DNA of 64,000 bases from JAWLHK01 sp041690355 [NCBI: bacterium] (GCA_041690355.1 JAWLHK010000005.1:124001-188000), one strand, 5' to 3'. Positions 9,301-18,001 are shown, counted from the first letter of the stretch. The notes: generated by a model from the sequence alone, not told the origin. Translations and numbers: made by a program.

Positions 9301-9699
9301 TCAGTAGCCCGATTCGAGCAGCCAGACCTTGCCGCGGTAGACCCAGCGCTCCTGGGTGGTGACCTTCTGGCGGGTCACGTCGGGAAGTTCGACCTGGAAG
9401 CGGACGACCGAGACGATGGCCGTCGTGGCCGGATCGGCATAGGCCGGCTCGCCGGGGCGGGGGTACTCGACGCGGTCGACACGGTACTCGTCGATGTCGA
9501 GCACCTCGATGCGATCCCGGTACTTGTCGAGAAATTCGCTGCGTTGTTCGGGAGCCACGTACAGAACGGCCTGCTCGACGCGCTTCCACCGCAGGTTGCG
9601 GTGAAACTCGCTCACCTGCGGCATCAGGGTGGTCGATTGGCTGCTCGCCGCGCAGCCGGTGGTGAGCAGGAGCCCGAGTAGAAATGCGCGCAGGATCAT
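9301..9699 (-). CDS. Small lipoprotein, unknown function
   Basis: 132 residues. The N-terminus is a signal peptide with lipobox LTTGC (Cys16), so it is likely a membrane-anchored lipoprotein. The rest alternates short beta-prone segments and charged turns, and ends in a YRGKVWLLESGY-type strand reminiscent of small NTF2-like periplasmic proteins, but no family is assigned. It follows the 625-residue lipoprotein gene. An intrinsic terminator stands only 18 bp before its ATG, so its expression depends on read-through or on a promoter overlapping that terminator. Confidence 0.7.
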   Translation of the reverse strand: MILRAFLLGLLLTTGCAASSQSTTLMPQVSEFHRNLRWKRVEQAVLYVAPEQRSEFLDKYRDRIEVLDIDEYRVDRVEYPRPGEPAYADPATTAIVSVVRFQVELPDVTRQKVTTQERWVYRGKVWLLESGY

Positions 9700-9707
9700 G
9701 GCGGGAG

Positions 9708-9742
9708 AAAAAGCGAAGGGGGACGGCGAATCGCCGTCCCCC
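9708..9742 (-). terminator. Intrinsic terminator after the 625-aa lipoprotein gene
   Basis: GGGGGACGGCGA (9718-9729) pairs perfectly with TCGCCGTCCCCC (9731-9742). On the minus strand it is followed by TTCGCTTTTTC. It ends just ahead of the ATG at 9699. Confidence 0.75.
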
Positions 9743-9749
9743 TCGGAGA

Positions 9750-11627
9750 TTACATGTCTTTCAACGCGTCGACGATGAAGCCGCCGACGACGCCGTCACG
9801 CGAGAGCGCGCCGACGAAGGCGTTCAGCTCGATGAGGGTCGCCGGGCGGAAATCGGCATCGCTGGCGTCGAGCTGCGCGAGGCCTTCACCCACGTCGGCG
9901 TTGTCGCCCGCGAAGTTCTTGGCGAGCGAGCCGAGGTTCAGGTAGAGCAAGCCGTGCAGCGAGGCGTCCTGGAACGCGATGTAGGGCAGATAGCTCACGA
10001 AGCCGTCTTCGCCGATGATGTCGAGGCCGAAGTTGGTCGTCAGGTTGGTGACTTCGCTCGCGAAGTGCGGCGTGTCCATCTCGACCCAGCCATCAACGCA
10101 GGTGAGCTTGTCGCTGACAGGCAGCGGAATTTCGCCGGCCGTCGCGGCACACTCGAGCTCCATGACGAACTGGTTCTTGACGAGCAGGCACTCTTCTTTG
10201 CTGGTGCACGGCTCGGTCTGCCACGCGGGGAGCAGGTCGCGCACGTTGCCGGCGCGGCCCGAACCGTTGACCTGGAAGAAGGCGTAGGGGTCGAGCTCGA
10301 TCGTATCCCCCAGAATACTCTCGATCTGCGGCAGCAGGCCCCCCTTCGGCAGGCCGATGAAGCCCGAGGCCACCGAGTCGATGAGCGGGCCGAGGTCGAC
10401 GAGCAGGTTGATGCGCGGACGTTCGGCATACATCGAGGCGTAGTTTTCAAGCTGCGCCAGGTCGGTGGCGAGCAGTCCTTCGGGAGGCGACTGGATGTCG
10501 GCCCAGGTCAGGTTCACGCGAATCTTCTGGAGCAGGCAGGCCGTCTGTTCGCTCAGGAAGCGCAGGCCCGTCGTGTTGCCGAGCTCGGTGTCGAGGATGC
10601 GGAAGGGTTCGGGGCCTTCATCGGGATCGCGGCGCGGGTCGGCTTCCATCTGCGCTTCGAGATCGGTGCAGCGGTCGGCCAGCGGTTCGAGCGGCGGATC
10701 GTAACGGCCGTTGCCCTTCTTGGCACTGCCCTGGGCGCGATCGACATAGCCGAGGATGTCCCGCTCCATCGCATCGTGCGAGGTCGCCTTCGCGTCGTTC
10801 TCCCCTTCCTGGTCGTCGGTTTCGAGCGACGTCAGGTAGAGCGCGGTCTGAAAGAGCTTCACGGCCTCGCCCAGCTGCTTGCCCCCCTTGACGACCAGTT
10901 CGTTGCCCCCGTCTGCCTTCACGGAGAGGAAGTCGGGGTAGTTCGGGTCGTTCAGCACGTAGGTGACGACGCCGACGAGGTCAGAGAGATTGTCGGCGCC
11001 GGCGACGGCGAAGTAATCGTAGGCGCGCAGGATGTCGAGGTTGAGGTCGACGCTGTCGGCGATGTTGAGCACGCCGACGACGGCGCGAATCGGGGCGCCG
11101 AGCAGAAAGGCGTCACCGCGATCGAATTCACCCTTCAGGTCGAGGGTCGGCTCGTCGGAGTCGGTCAGGTAGATCGGCAGCGACTTGATGCGGAAGGTGA
11201 ACCCCGGGTCGGCCTGCACGAGAAAGAGGTCGCGGTCCATGGCTTCGAACTTGCCGCGCAGATCGTGAATCAGGTCGGTGATGAGCTGATTGACGAACTG
11301 GTTCTCTTCCTGCGACTTGGGGGCGAGGCCGCCGGTGAGCGACGTCACGAGCCGAATCGTGTCGGAGAAGCTGAGCAGCTGCGAGAGCACGACGCCGAAG
11401 CGCGCTTCGGAATTGAGCGGATCGTATTCTTCGAGCACGTGGCGGAAAGCCTCTTCGGCGTGCCCCCACTGGTTCTGGCCCAGGCGATCCTTGCCCTGGT
11501 TGATGAGGGTTCTGATATCCCGATCACGCGCCGAGAGCTCTTCTGTGTCGCTCGTGCAGCCGGCAGACATCAGAAAGGCGACGAGGGGCAGGGCTACGAG
11601 CGGCCTGGCAAGCTTACGCAGGAACAT
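9750..11627 (-). CDS. Large lipoprotein with N-terminal TPR-like region, unknown function
   Basis: 625 residues. The signal peptide ends in lipobox MSAGC (Cys24). Residues ~35-75 (DIRTLINQGKDRLGQNQWGHAEEAF...) resemble a TPR hairpin, suggesting protein-protein contacts. The remainder is helical and acidic without a family I recognise; scattered cysteines in its second half could form periplasmic disulfides. Start ATG 11627 has GGAGA 9 nt upstream and a good promoter 36 bp upstream. A strong terminator follows the gene. Likely an outer-membrane-associated lipoprotein specific to this lineage. Confidence 0.7.
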   Translation of the reverse strand: MFLRKLARPLVALPLVAFLMSAGCTSDTEELSARDRDIRTLINQGKDRLGQNQWGHAEEAFRHVLEEYDPLNSEARFGVVLSQLLSFSDTIRLVTSLTGGLAPKSQEENQFVNQLITDLIHDLRGKFEAMDRDLFLVQADPGFTFRIKSLPIYLTDSDEPTLDLKGEFDRGDAFLLGAPIRAVVGVLNIADSVDLNLDILRAYDYFAVAGADNLSDLVGVVTYVLNDPNYPDFLSVKADGGNELVVKGGKQLGEAVKLFQTALYLTSLETDDQEGENDAKATSHDAMERDILGYVDRAQGSAKKGNGRYDPPLEPLADRCTDLEAQMEADPRRDPDEGPEPFRILDTELGNTTGLRFLSEQTACLLQKIRVNLTWADIQSPPEGLLATDLAQLENYASMYAERPRINLLVDLGPLIDSVASGFIGLPKGGLLPQIESILGDTIELDPYAFFQVNGSGRAGNVRDLLPAWQTEPCTSKEECLLVKNQFVMELECAATAGEIPLPVSDKLTCVDGWVEMDTPHFASEVTNLTTNFGLDIIGEDGFVSYLPYIAFQDASLHGLLYLNLGSLAKNFAGDNADVGEGLAQLDASDADFRPATLIELNAFVGALSRDGVVGGFIVDALKDM

Positions 11628-11662
11628 ATCTACTGTCTCCGGGTACCCGAGTTTTGGCGTAT

Positions 11663-11691
11663 AGATTAGTAGAGCGCCGGTAAAATGTCAA
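11663..11691 (-). promoter_or_regulatory. Sigma-70-type promoter for the 9750-11627 gene
   Basis: Minus strand: perfect -35 TTGACA (11691-11686), 17-bp spacer, -10 TAATCT (11668-11663). Confidence 0.55.
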
Positions 11692-11740
11692 ACTTCTCAG
11701 TAGCTTCTTCCCCTCGCGGGTGATTTGTCACACGAAGGGG

Positions 11741-12811
11741 TCAGTGAAGAATGCGCATCCCGAACGAAACGGCCAGCTCGGCGGGCACCCCCAGGTTGCC
11801 CCACGGCCCGTCGGGCGCGGGCGCCTCGAGGGGATAGTAACGGGCCGCGCCGTAGAGCACCACGGGGCGCGTGATCTGCGCGTCGAGCCCCGCTTCGACC
11901 CACGGACGCAGGGTGGTCGAGCGCTCGGTCAGGGCCTCGACGGTGCGCCCGCCGCTGCGGTAGGCATCCCGCCGGTAGGTGCGGAACACGGCGTCGCCGC
12001 CGAGGGCGAGCGGAAGGTCGAGGCCGCCGGCCACGCCGTCGAAGTGCAGGAGGGGCTGGCGGTAGCGGAAGAGGAGGCCGGTGCGCACTTCCGCATAATT
12101 GAGCTGCCTGACCCCGCCGGCAACGGTCGTCTGCGGGTGCAGTTCGCGGAAGGAAAAGCCAGCGCCGATCCCCAGACGCGGGTGAAAGGTGAATTCCTCT
12201 TCGAGGCCGACGCCGCGGAGGGGGCGGCTGACCTCGCGCGAGGGGGCGCCTTCAGGCTCGATGACGAGCGGCTCGGCCGGGTAGGACAGGCCGAGGTACT
12301 GCAGCGTGAACGCGAGCGGGCGGCGGTCGACCATGACCCGCAGGAGCCGGCCGTCTACGGCGACGGGAGCGACCTGCGTGTTCGCGGGATAGCCGCGCCC
12401 CGGGGGGAGGTATCCCAGTTCGACCGGGGTCCCCGGCACTTCTCCCGGATCTTCGCCGCTGTAGCTGCGGGCGATGTGCACCCGGTCATCGGTACCTGCG
12501 GTGGCCAGGGCGGGGAGCAGGCAGGTGCAGGAAAGCGGCATGAGCCCGGCAGACAGGGCATCGCGGGAAAACAGCCGGTTGGCCGGAACGACGGTGGTGA
12601 CCGCCGCGCGCCCCTCGCCCACCTCGACCGTGTGCATGGCGTAGGGTTCGTCTTCGATCACGACGACGGGGGTTTCGCCGACCAGACGGCCGTTGAAACG
12701 CACCGGCTCGCCCGGCGGGTCGGACGTGATGATCAGCGGATGCGCGCACGCCGTGCCGAGCGCTCCGGCAAGCAGACCGATCGCGACCCGGAACCCGGAG
12801 CCGAACGTCAT
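11741..12811 (-). CDS. PEGA-like lipoprotein with probable beta-barrel C-terminus
   Basis: 356 residues from ATG 12811; a longer reading frame exists upstream but is occupied by the preceding gene. The signal peptide has lipobox LGTAC (Cys22). The next ~50 residues (ITSDPPGEPVRFNGRLVGETP) match a PEGA-type surface domain. The C-terminal ~150 residues alternate polar and hydrophobic residues with aromatics at strand ends and finish FGMRILH, as in outer-membrane barrels; a barrel plus N-terminal lipid would be unusual, so the topology is uncertain. The start codon overlaps the stop of the upstream ATPase gene (ATGA), indicating translational coupling. Confidence 0.65.
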   Translation of the reverse strand: MTFGSGFRVAIGLLAGALGTACAHPLIITSDPPGEPVRFNGRLVGETPVVVIEDEPYAMHTVEVGEGRAAVTTVVPANRLFSRDALSAGLMPLSCTCLLPALATAGTDDRVHIARSYSGEDPGEVPGTPVELGYLPPGRGYPANTQVAPVAVDGRLLRVMVDRRPLAFTLQYLGLSYPAEPLVIEPEGAPSREVSRPLRGVGLEEEFTFHPRLGIGAGFSFRELHPQTTVAGGVRQLNYAEVRTGLLFRYRQPLLHFDGVAGGLDLPLALGGDAVFRTYRRDAYRSGGRTVEALTERSTTLRPWVEAGLDAQITRPVVLYGAARYYPLEAPAPDGPWGNLGVPAELAVSFGMRILH

Positions 12812-13365
12812 CCGGTCGCCCGCGGATAAAGATAGTCGTTCAGGATGCGCAGCGCGAAGAGCACGTCGACGGCGTCGCGCCCCGCCAGTACCGCCTCGGC
12901 CTGCAGCCGCTCGAGCGCGCCGCGAATGCGGTCGACGGTTTTCAACCGGTCGACGAGCAGTTCGAGCGTCTCGGGATCGACCGCCAGGCTCAGGCCGCCG
13001 GCCACCTCGCGCGCAACGGCCGCGAGAATCTCCGGCTCGGGGGTCAGGGAGACGACGCAGCCGCCGCCTGCCCTGAAGGCGTGAACGATCGCGCCGGCCT
13101 CGGGATCTTCGGCGTCGATGGCGGTTATCGTCGGCACCGGGGCCGTCGTCGCGACCGGCAGCGATACCGACGGCTCGATGCGCACATCGACGCCGGCTTC
13201 TGCGGCCAGGCTGCGGGCGTATGCGAGCAGGCGCCTCTTTCCGGCCCCGCGGGGACCGCAGACGAGCACGGCCCGGTACTCCGGATCGCCCCGGACGGCG
13301 GCCTCGATCGCCCGGACGGCGAGCGCGTTGGCGGGGGTGAAATAAAAGGCGGACGGCATCGCCAT
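12808..13365 (-). CDS. Hda/DnaA-like P-loop ATPase domain protein
   Basis: 185 residues. Residues 4-25 (PSAFYFTPANALAVRAIEAA) resemble the N-terminal linker of DnaA/Hda proteins. A P-loop-like GPRGAGKR follows near residue 38; the last position is Arg where Ser/Thr normally binds Mg. The Walker B region reads ITAIDAED. The C-terminal helices (LDRLKTVDRIRGALERLQAEA type) fit the AAA+ lid of Hda. Family role is regulation of replication initiation or related DnaA-like functions. The degenerate P-loop makes ATPase activity doubtful. Stop overlaps the start of the PEGA-like gene. Confidence 0.65.
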   Translation of the reverse strand: MAMPSAFYFTPANALAVRAIEAAVRGDPEYRAVLVCGPRGAGKRRLLAYARSLAAEAGVDVRIEPSVSLPVATTAPVPTITAIDAEDPEAGAIVHAFRAGGGCVVSLTPEPEILAAVAREVAGGLSLAVDPETLELLVDRLKTVDRIRGALERLQAEAVLAGRDAVDVLFALRILNDYLYPRATG

Positions 13366-13420
13366 GGATTGTGAGCGAGGCGACCGATCTTTGCAAGTCC
13401 GGCGGGCGGGCAGGGGCGCG

Positions 13421-13449
13421 TTGACAACGGCGCAAGTGTATGTTTTAGT
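13421..13449 (+). promoter_or_regulatory. Promoter of the TPR/cNMP-binding gene
   Basis: Perfect -35 TTGACA (13421-13426), 17-bp spacer, -10 TTTAGT (13444-13449). A GGGGAC...GTC inverted repeat lies in the leader before AAGGGA and ATG 13501. Confidence 0.55.
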
Positions 13450-13500
13450 GTAGACTTTCCCGTCTCTAGGGGACGGTTCGCCGTCAGAAAAGGGAACCCC

Positions 13501-14838
13501 ATGGCCGTCGACACTCGAAAACTGAAGGATCAGGCGAATGAACTTGCCCTGAAGGGTAAGAACAAGGATGCCATCGCCCTGCTCGATCAGGTCATCAAGG
13601 CCGACAAGACCGACGTCAAGTCCATGGTCAAGCTGGGGGACCTTTACAAGAAGATGAGCCAGACCAAGGAGGCCGTCGCCGCCTACACGATGGCCGCGCG
13701 CCTCTACGCCGCGCAGGGATTTCTCGTGAACGCCATCAGCGTGAACAAGATGATCCTCGAGCTCGACCCCAACCATAAGGAAGTGCAGGAAGCGCTGGCC
13801 GATCTGTACGCCAAGCGCGAGCAGACGGCGGCCCCCGCCGGGGCCGGCGGGCAGGTCAAGGGGGCGAGCCTCGAACTGCTCGAACAGTTCCGCAAGAAGC
13901 CCAAGGATGCGCCCGCTGCAGCCCCCGCCGGCGCCGCAGCCCCGGCCGCGCCCGCCGCAGCCCCGGCCGAAGAAGAGGGCGAAGCCGAAGACATTCTCGC
14001 CTCGCTGCCGCAGATTCCGCTCTTTTCGCATCTGACGCGCGACGAGTTCATCAGCATCATCGATCAGCTGCAGATTCAGGTCTACGAGCCGAACGATCTG
14101 GTCATCAGCGAAGGCGACCACGGCGATTCGTTCTTCGTCATCAACCGCGGCACGGCGGCGGTGACCAAGAAAGACCCCAAGGGGAAGGAGATCGAGGTCG
14201 CCACGCTCAACGAGGGCAACTTCTTCGGCGAGTTCGCGTTTCTGGCCGATTCGGACCGGCGCGCCTCGGTGATCGCGAAGACCGAACTCGAGGTGCTCGA
14301 GTTCAGCCGTACCAAGCTCGACCAGCTCATCCGCAAGCACCCGCGCGTCAAGGAAGTGATGCTCGAGTTCTACCGCGAGCGGGTCATGAGCACCCTGCTC
14401 ACGATCAGCCCCCTTTTCCAGCCCTTCAACGAAGAGGAAAAGAACGACCTGATTCGCAAGTTCGTTTTCGCCGAGATGCCGCCCAAGGGGGTCATCATCC
14501 AGGAGAACACCGACGGCGACGGGCTCTACCTCATCATGAGCGGCGAGGTCGAAGTGACCAAGGCGGGGGCCGACGGAAAGCCGGTGCCCCTGGCCGTGCT
14601 GAAAGAGGGCGACTTCTTCGGCGAGATGTCGCTTCTGCTGCGCCAGAAGACGACCGCCACGGTAACCGCAAAGACGAAGGCTTCGCTGTTCAAGCTGCCG
14701 AAGCAGGTGTTCAACGAAGTCATCCTCACCCACCCGCAGATTCTGGAAGTGGTCGGCGAGTTCATCGAAGCCCGCCAGCAGTCGAACCAGAAGATGCTCG
14801 GCAACGCCGCCGGCGCCGCACAGGCCGGGATGGTCTGA
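13501..14838 (+). CDS. TPR protein with two cyclic nucleotide-binding domains
   Basis: 445 residues. Residues 1-110 form TPR units (KDAIALLDQVIKADKTDVKSM, EAVAAYTMAARLYAAQGFLV). An Ala/Pro-rich linker (~115-165) leads to two tandem cyclic nucleotide-binding (Crp/cNMP) folds; each has the phosphate-cassette-like core GNFFGEFAFL or GDFFGEMSLL. No DNA-binding domain, kinase or channel follows, so it is probably a cytosolic sensor or scaffold whose TPRs dock a partner. The phosphate-cassette arginine is replaced in the second domain (RQKTTATVTA), so ligand binding there is uncertain. Confidence 0.85.
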   Translation: MAVDTRKLKDQANELALKGKNKDAIALLDQVIKADKTDVKSMVKLGDLYKKMSQTKEAVAAYTMAARLYAAQGFLVNAISVNKMILELDPNHKEVQEALADLYAKREQTAAPAGAGGQVKGASLELLEQFRKKPKDAPAAAPAGAAAPAAPAAAPAEEEGEAEDILASLPQIPLFSHLTRDEFISIIDQLQIQVYEPNDLVISEGDHGDSFFVINRGTAAVTKKDPKGKEIEVATLNEGNFFGEFAFLADSDRRASVIAKTELEVLEFSRTKLDQLIRKHPRVKEVMLEFYRERVMSTLLTISPLFQPFNEEEKNDLIRKFVFAEMPPKGVIIQENTDGDGLYLIMSGEVEVTKAGADGKPVPLAVLKEGDFFGEMSLLLRQKTTATVTAKTKASLFKLPKQVFNEVILTHPQILEVVGEFIEARQQSNQKMLGNAAGAAQAGMV

Positions 14839-14856
14839 GCGCGGCGTTTGCCGCGC
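14839..14856 (+). terminator. Hairpin after the TPR/cNMP gene
   Basis: GCGCGGC (14839-14845), loop GTTT, GCCGCGC (14850-14856) begins right after the stop codon. No U-tract follows, so it may stabilise the 3' end rather than terminate. Confidence 0.4.
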
Positions 14857-14936
14857 AATGGCAAATGGCAAGCGGATGCCAGAGGCAGCCAAGGGCTTTC
14901 GCCGACCGCCGACCAGCGACCAGCGACTGACGACTG
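14855..14936. repeat. Heptad repeats between convergent genes
   Basis: 14855-14876 has GCAATGG/CAAATGG-type units. 14901-14936 has GCCGACC, GCCGACC, AGCGACC, AGCGACT, GACGACT. The second block abuts the stop codon (14937-14939) of the minus-strand gene. Confidence 0.75.
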
Positions 14937-16187
14937 TCAGGGGATGAGCAGGATGTCGACGCCGCGCTTGCCGACCTGACGCAGCTCGTACGTGCCGTCG
15001 GGAGTCTCCCAGCGCGATGCCCCTTCGGCGGCCTCGACCGGTTCTCCATACCGGCGCACGAGAGCCATGCGCACGGTGTCATGGAATTCGGCCCGATCGG
15101 CGCGCGAGTCCCAGACGGTCGACCAGAAGAGCCCCAGATCGTCGGCAGAACCCTCGCGGCGGTAGAGACGATACCGGTCGCCCCCCCAACCCGCCGCCGC
15201 CATGTCTGCCGCGAGCTTGCCGACCGGCGCCAGCAGCAGTGCCTGAACGCCGACTTCGCCCATCGTGTCTTCTTCGACCAGCTTCAGTCCGGCCATTTCG
15301 GGGATGTCGCCGGCGAGCTGCACGGCCACGGGCTGGTCTTCGCCGGCCCAGTATTTCTCGGGATGCAGCACCTGCTCTGACGACGCCGGCGGTTTCGTGT
15401 ACACCTGATCGAGGGCATCGGTGCCCCCCTGGTTGAAGACGAAGCCCGCAAAGCGCAGCCCGTCGATGTAGGAGAACAGGAGCACGCGGCGCACCGCTTC
15501 GGGCACCTTGTTCCACGACTCCATCATCTCTTCTTCGGGTCCGGTCGATGGCCGGAAGGCCGCCTTGCGCATCGGGCGGCGCAGCACGTAATTGACGCCG
15601 ACCAGCATGGCGTCGCCCTCGACGAACGCCTTGCGCGCCATCAGGGCGTCTGCGTTCTCTTCGACTGCTTCGAGATAGGTCTTGAGATCGAAATGCTGGT
15701 CGCCAAGGGCGTGGGTGAGTTCGTGCGCGAGCAGGAACTCACCGGCCAGGTCGCGCTGCAGAAAGACTTCGAGCGCGGCCATGGCGCCCGATGACGGGCT
15801 GTTGCCGTCGACCAGGCGCATGCGCTTGAGCTCGGGATCATAGTATCCGGCAATCTGCTCGGTAAGCATGTCGAGCATGAGCGCGCGCAGGCTCAAATCG
15901 CCCGGCATGAGCCCGAGCTTCTTGAAGAGCAGCTCCTGTGCTTCGAGCTTCTCGGGCTCGACCTCGGCCTCGAACTGCGCGAGCAGCTCGGTACGCAGTG
16001 CGTTGCGGTCGACCAGTTCGACCGGCAGCTCGCCCTTGAGGGGCAGATTGCGCTGGCGCGCAACCTCGCGCACGATGCGGTTGATGGCCGGCGTGTTCAG
16101 CTTCTCGTCCTGCACGAGGCGGAAGCTCGCGCAGGAGGCCAGCGAGGCGACCAGCGCCCCGGTCAGGAACGTCCGGCCCAGCGCCAT
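14937..16187 (-). CDS. HExxH metallopeptidase-like lipoprotein
   Basis: 416 residues from ATG 16187, chosen over a start 7 codons upstream because of GAGGACGGCAA before it. Signal peptide with lipobox SLASC (Cys19). A zinc motif HELTH (155-159) in LLAHELTHALGDQHFD resembles M48/gluzincin-type sites, and the acidic helix further on (AFVEGDAML) could give the third ligand. The rest is unlike a family I can name. It is probably an envelope-anchored protease or a catalytic relic. The first 25 nt overlap the upstream small lipoprotein gene, so the two are likely translated together. Confidence 0.7.
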   Translation of the reverse strand: MALGRTFLTGALVASLASCASFRLVQDEKLNTPAINRIVREVARQRNLPLKGELPVELVDRNALRTELLAQFEAEVEPEKLEAQELLFKKLGLMPGDLSLRALMLDMLTEQIAGYYDPELKRMRLVDGNSPSSGAMAALEVFLQRDLAGEFLLAHELTHALGDQHFDLKTYLEAVEENADALMARKAFVEGDAMLVGVNYVLRRPMRKAAFRPSTGPEEEMMESWNKVPEAVRRVLLFSYIDGLRFAGFVFNQGGTDALDQVYTKPPASSEQVLHPEKYWAGEDQPVAVQLAGDIPEMAGLKLVEEDTMGEVGVQALLLAPVGKLAADMAAAGWGGDRYRLYRREGSADDLGLFWSTVWDSRADRAEFHDTVRMALVRRYGEPVEAAEGASRWETPDGTYELRQVGKRGVDILLIP

Positions 16188-16561
16188 TTGCCGTCCTCGT
16201 ACTTCCACACGTGGGTCTGCTCTTCGGCCGGCGCGGCGGTCGGGTGTTCGCGATACTGCCCCTTGAAATATTGCACCTTGACCCGGGCGCTCGCCTTGAG
16301 GTAGTCGATGTCGGGCTCGTCGGGCGACATGCCGACGTTGTAGCGCCCCTCGCGAAAGCTGCCGACCAGCGACTCGAAGTCCTGCACGGCAGAGTCCACG
16401 ACGAATTTGCGGGCCGAGTCGAACTCACCCGTATTCATGTACTTGTTGAAATAGAAAACCGACGGGCCCATGCTCTTGCGCATCTGGGCGGCGTCGACGC
16501 GAGGCCGCTCGCAGGCCGAGAGCAGCACGGCGAGCACGAAAAGAAAAGAAAGGGTACGCAT
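16163..16561 (-). CDS. Small lipoprotein, unknown function
   Basis: 132 residues. Signal peptide with lipobox LLSAC (Cys17). The mature part ends with a HVWKYEDGKWRWAGRS strand, typical of small NTF2-like/DUF periplasmic domains, but no family is claimed. Its 3' end overlaps the HExxH lipoprotein gene by 25 nt. A TATACT hexamer lies 7 nt before the ATG, so the transcript is probably leaderless or nearly so. Confidence 0.7.
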   Translation of the reverse strand: MRTLSFLFVLAVLLSACERPRVDAAQMRKSMGPSVFYFNKYMNTGEFDSARKFVVDSAVQDFESLVGSFREGRYNVGMSPDEPDIDYLKASARVKVQYFKGQYREHPTAAPAEEQTHVWKYEDGKWRWAGRS

Positions 16562-16568
16562 GAGCCTC

Positions 16569-16599
16569 AGTATACCCCGACCGTGCCTGCGGCTTCCAA
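16569..16599 (-). promoter_or_regulatory. Promoter with -10 adjacent to the start codon
   Basis: Minus strand: TTGGAA (16599-16594), 19 bp, TATACT (16574-16569). Only 7 nt separate the -10 from ATG 16561. Confidence 0.5.
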
Positions 16600-16600
16600 G

Positions 16601-18001
16601 TCAGGGGGCCACGAAAACGGGATTACTGTAAATCCACGGGTACTCGACGATGAGCCTGTCCGCGAATTCCCCCAGCTCCTCGGCCAGGTGGTGCGGGGTC
16701 ATGCGCACCTCAACCCGGTAGATGCCCGGCGCTGCGAGCGGAATGCGCAGGTCGTGGCTGCCGCGCGCGATCTCGGTGCGTTCGCCGCCGGCAATGCGGT
16801 AAACCACCGCGACGACGGCCGGCGGCGTGCGTTTCGGATTCAACCCGTAAACGCGGGGAACCGAGACGACCAGCGCATCGCCGACGGAGGCGTCGCCGCC
16901 CATTTCGACGGCGCCCTCTTTTCCCTCGGCATAGAAATCGAAGCCGGCCGGAACGCCCAGGGCTTCAAAGGCGACGAATCCGTGAAGCGACTCGATGGCC
17001 GCACGGGGGGCCGCGAGCGGCAGCGGTCCGGCGCCCTCACGAACGCGGATGCGGTTCGAGAAGAACGACATCATGCGCCGGTAGCTGTCGCCCCGCTCAC
17101 CGTCGCGCATTCTGTTGACGAAGACGTTCTCGTGCGCATCCGTCCCCGCGAGCCCGGCGACCTTGCGCACGGCGAGCATGCGCTCCCAGGCGCGGAGGGA
17201 GACATCGTTGGGCGCGAAGAAGGTGAGAAAGGCCAGATCGGGATGCGGGCCGTCCTCTCCAGGTTCCGCGAATTTGAGCATGTCAGCCAGATAGGCGATC
17301 CCGTCGAGGCCGAGGTGGTTTTCCCGGATGCGCGGGTCGACGTTCGCGTGCAGGTTGTAGATTTCCATGCCGGCGAGCGGCACCGTGGCGTACCAGCCGA
17401 ACTCCTTGCTCTCGGTATGCGGCAGAAAGAGCAGGGCGCCCTTCTCCCGCAGGCGCGCAATCGTCGTCGCGTCGGTGGCATCGTAAAGGGCGGCACGCAC
17501 GGCGGGATCGGGATCGGCGTGTTCGGCGAGCCCTCCGGGCATCAGGTTCGTGCTCTCGTAGCCCGCCTGGAGCAGCACGGCGCGCCCGTCGTCGCAGCGC
17601 AGGCGGTTGGCTACCGGTTTGCCATTCGTGACAACCAGCTCGTCCCCCTCGGCGTACAGCAGCGTCTCGGGGTACTCGTGATCTTCGTACCGGGCCGGAT
17701 GATCCGTGAGAAAGATGTAGTCCTGTGCGGTCGCGCAGATGCCGGCGCGCAGATTGGCGAGGCATTGCTCGTCGGTGAACTCGGGGCGCTCGTGCCCGTC
17801 GCAGGCGTCGTGCGACATCCACGAATGCAGGTGGACGATACCGCGATACTCGCGCCAGCCGCGCGGCGCCGGCAGGTCGGCCGTATCGACGGCCGTCCCG
17901 GGCGACCAGACAATCTCGCCGGGGGCGGGCTCCGGGTCGCGGGCGGTGCAGGCTGCGAGAGCAAGAGCAGGCAGGAAAATGGATCGGCGCATGCCCAACA
18001 T
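16601..18001 (-). CDS. PHP-domain-like lipoprotein
   Basis: 466 residues. Signal peptide with lipobox ALAAC (Cys18). GIVHLHSWMSHD gives the HxH of the PHP phosphoesterase fold, FLTDHPARY an Asp-His pair, and GTDAHENV the C-terminal metal-binding Asp-His. These are the usual PHP metal ligands. Family members hydrolyse phosphoesters; secreted lipoprotein versions are common in environmental bacteria but their substrates are not known. The C-terminal ~120 residues look like a beta-sandwich. Its start region is separated from metH by a repeat island. Confidence 0.75.
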   Translation of the reverse strand: MLGMRRSIFLPALALAACTARDPEPAPGEIVWSPGTAVDTADLPAPRGWREYRGIVHLHSWMSHDACDGHERPEFTDEQCLANLRAGICATAQDYIFLTDHPARYEDHEYPETLLYAEGDELVVTNGKPVANRLRCDDGRAVLLQAGYESTNLMPGGLAEHADPDPAVRAALYDATDATTIARLREKGALLFLPHTESKEFGWYATVPLAGMEIYNLHANVDPRIRENHLGLDGIAYLADMLKFAEPGEDGPHPDLAFLTFFAPNDVSLRAWERMLAVRKVAGLAGTDAHENVFVNRMRDGERGDSYRRMMSFFSNRIRVREGAGPLPLAAPRAAIESLHGFVAFEALGVPAGFDFYAEGKEGAVEMGGDASVGDALVVSVPRVYGLNPKRTPPAVVAVVYRIAGGERTEIARGSHDLRIPLAAPGIYRVEVRMTPHHLAEELGEFADRLIVEYPWIYSNPVFVAP

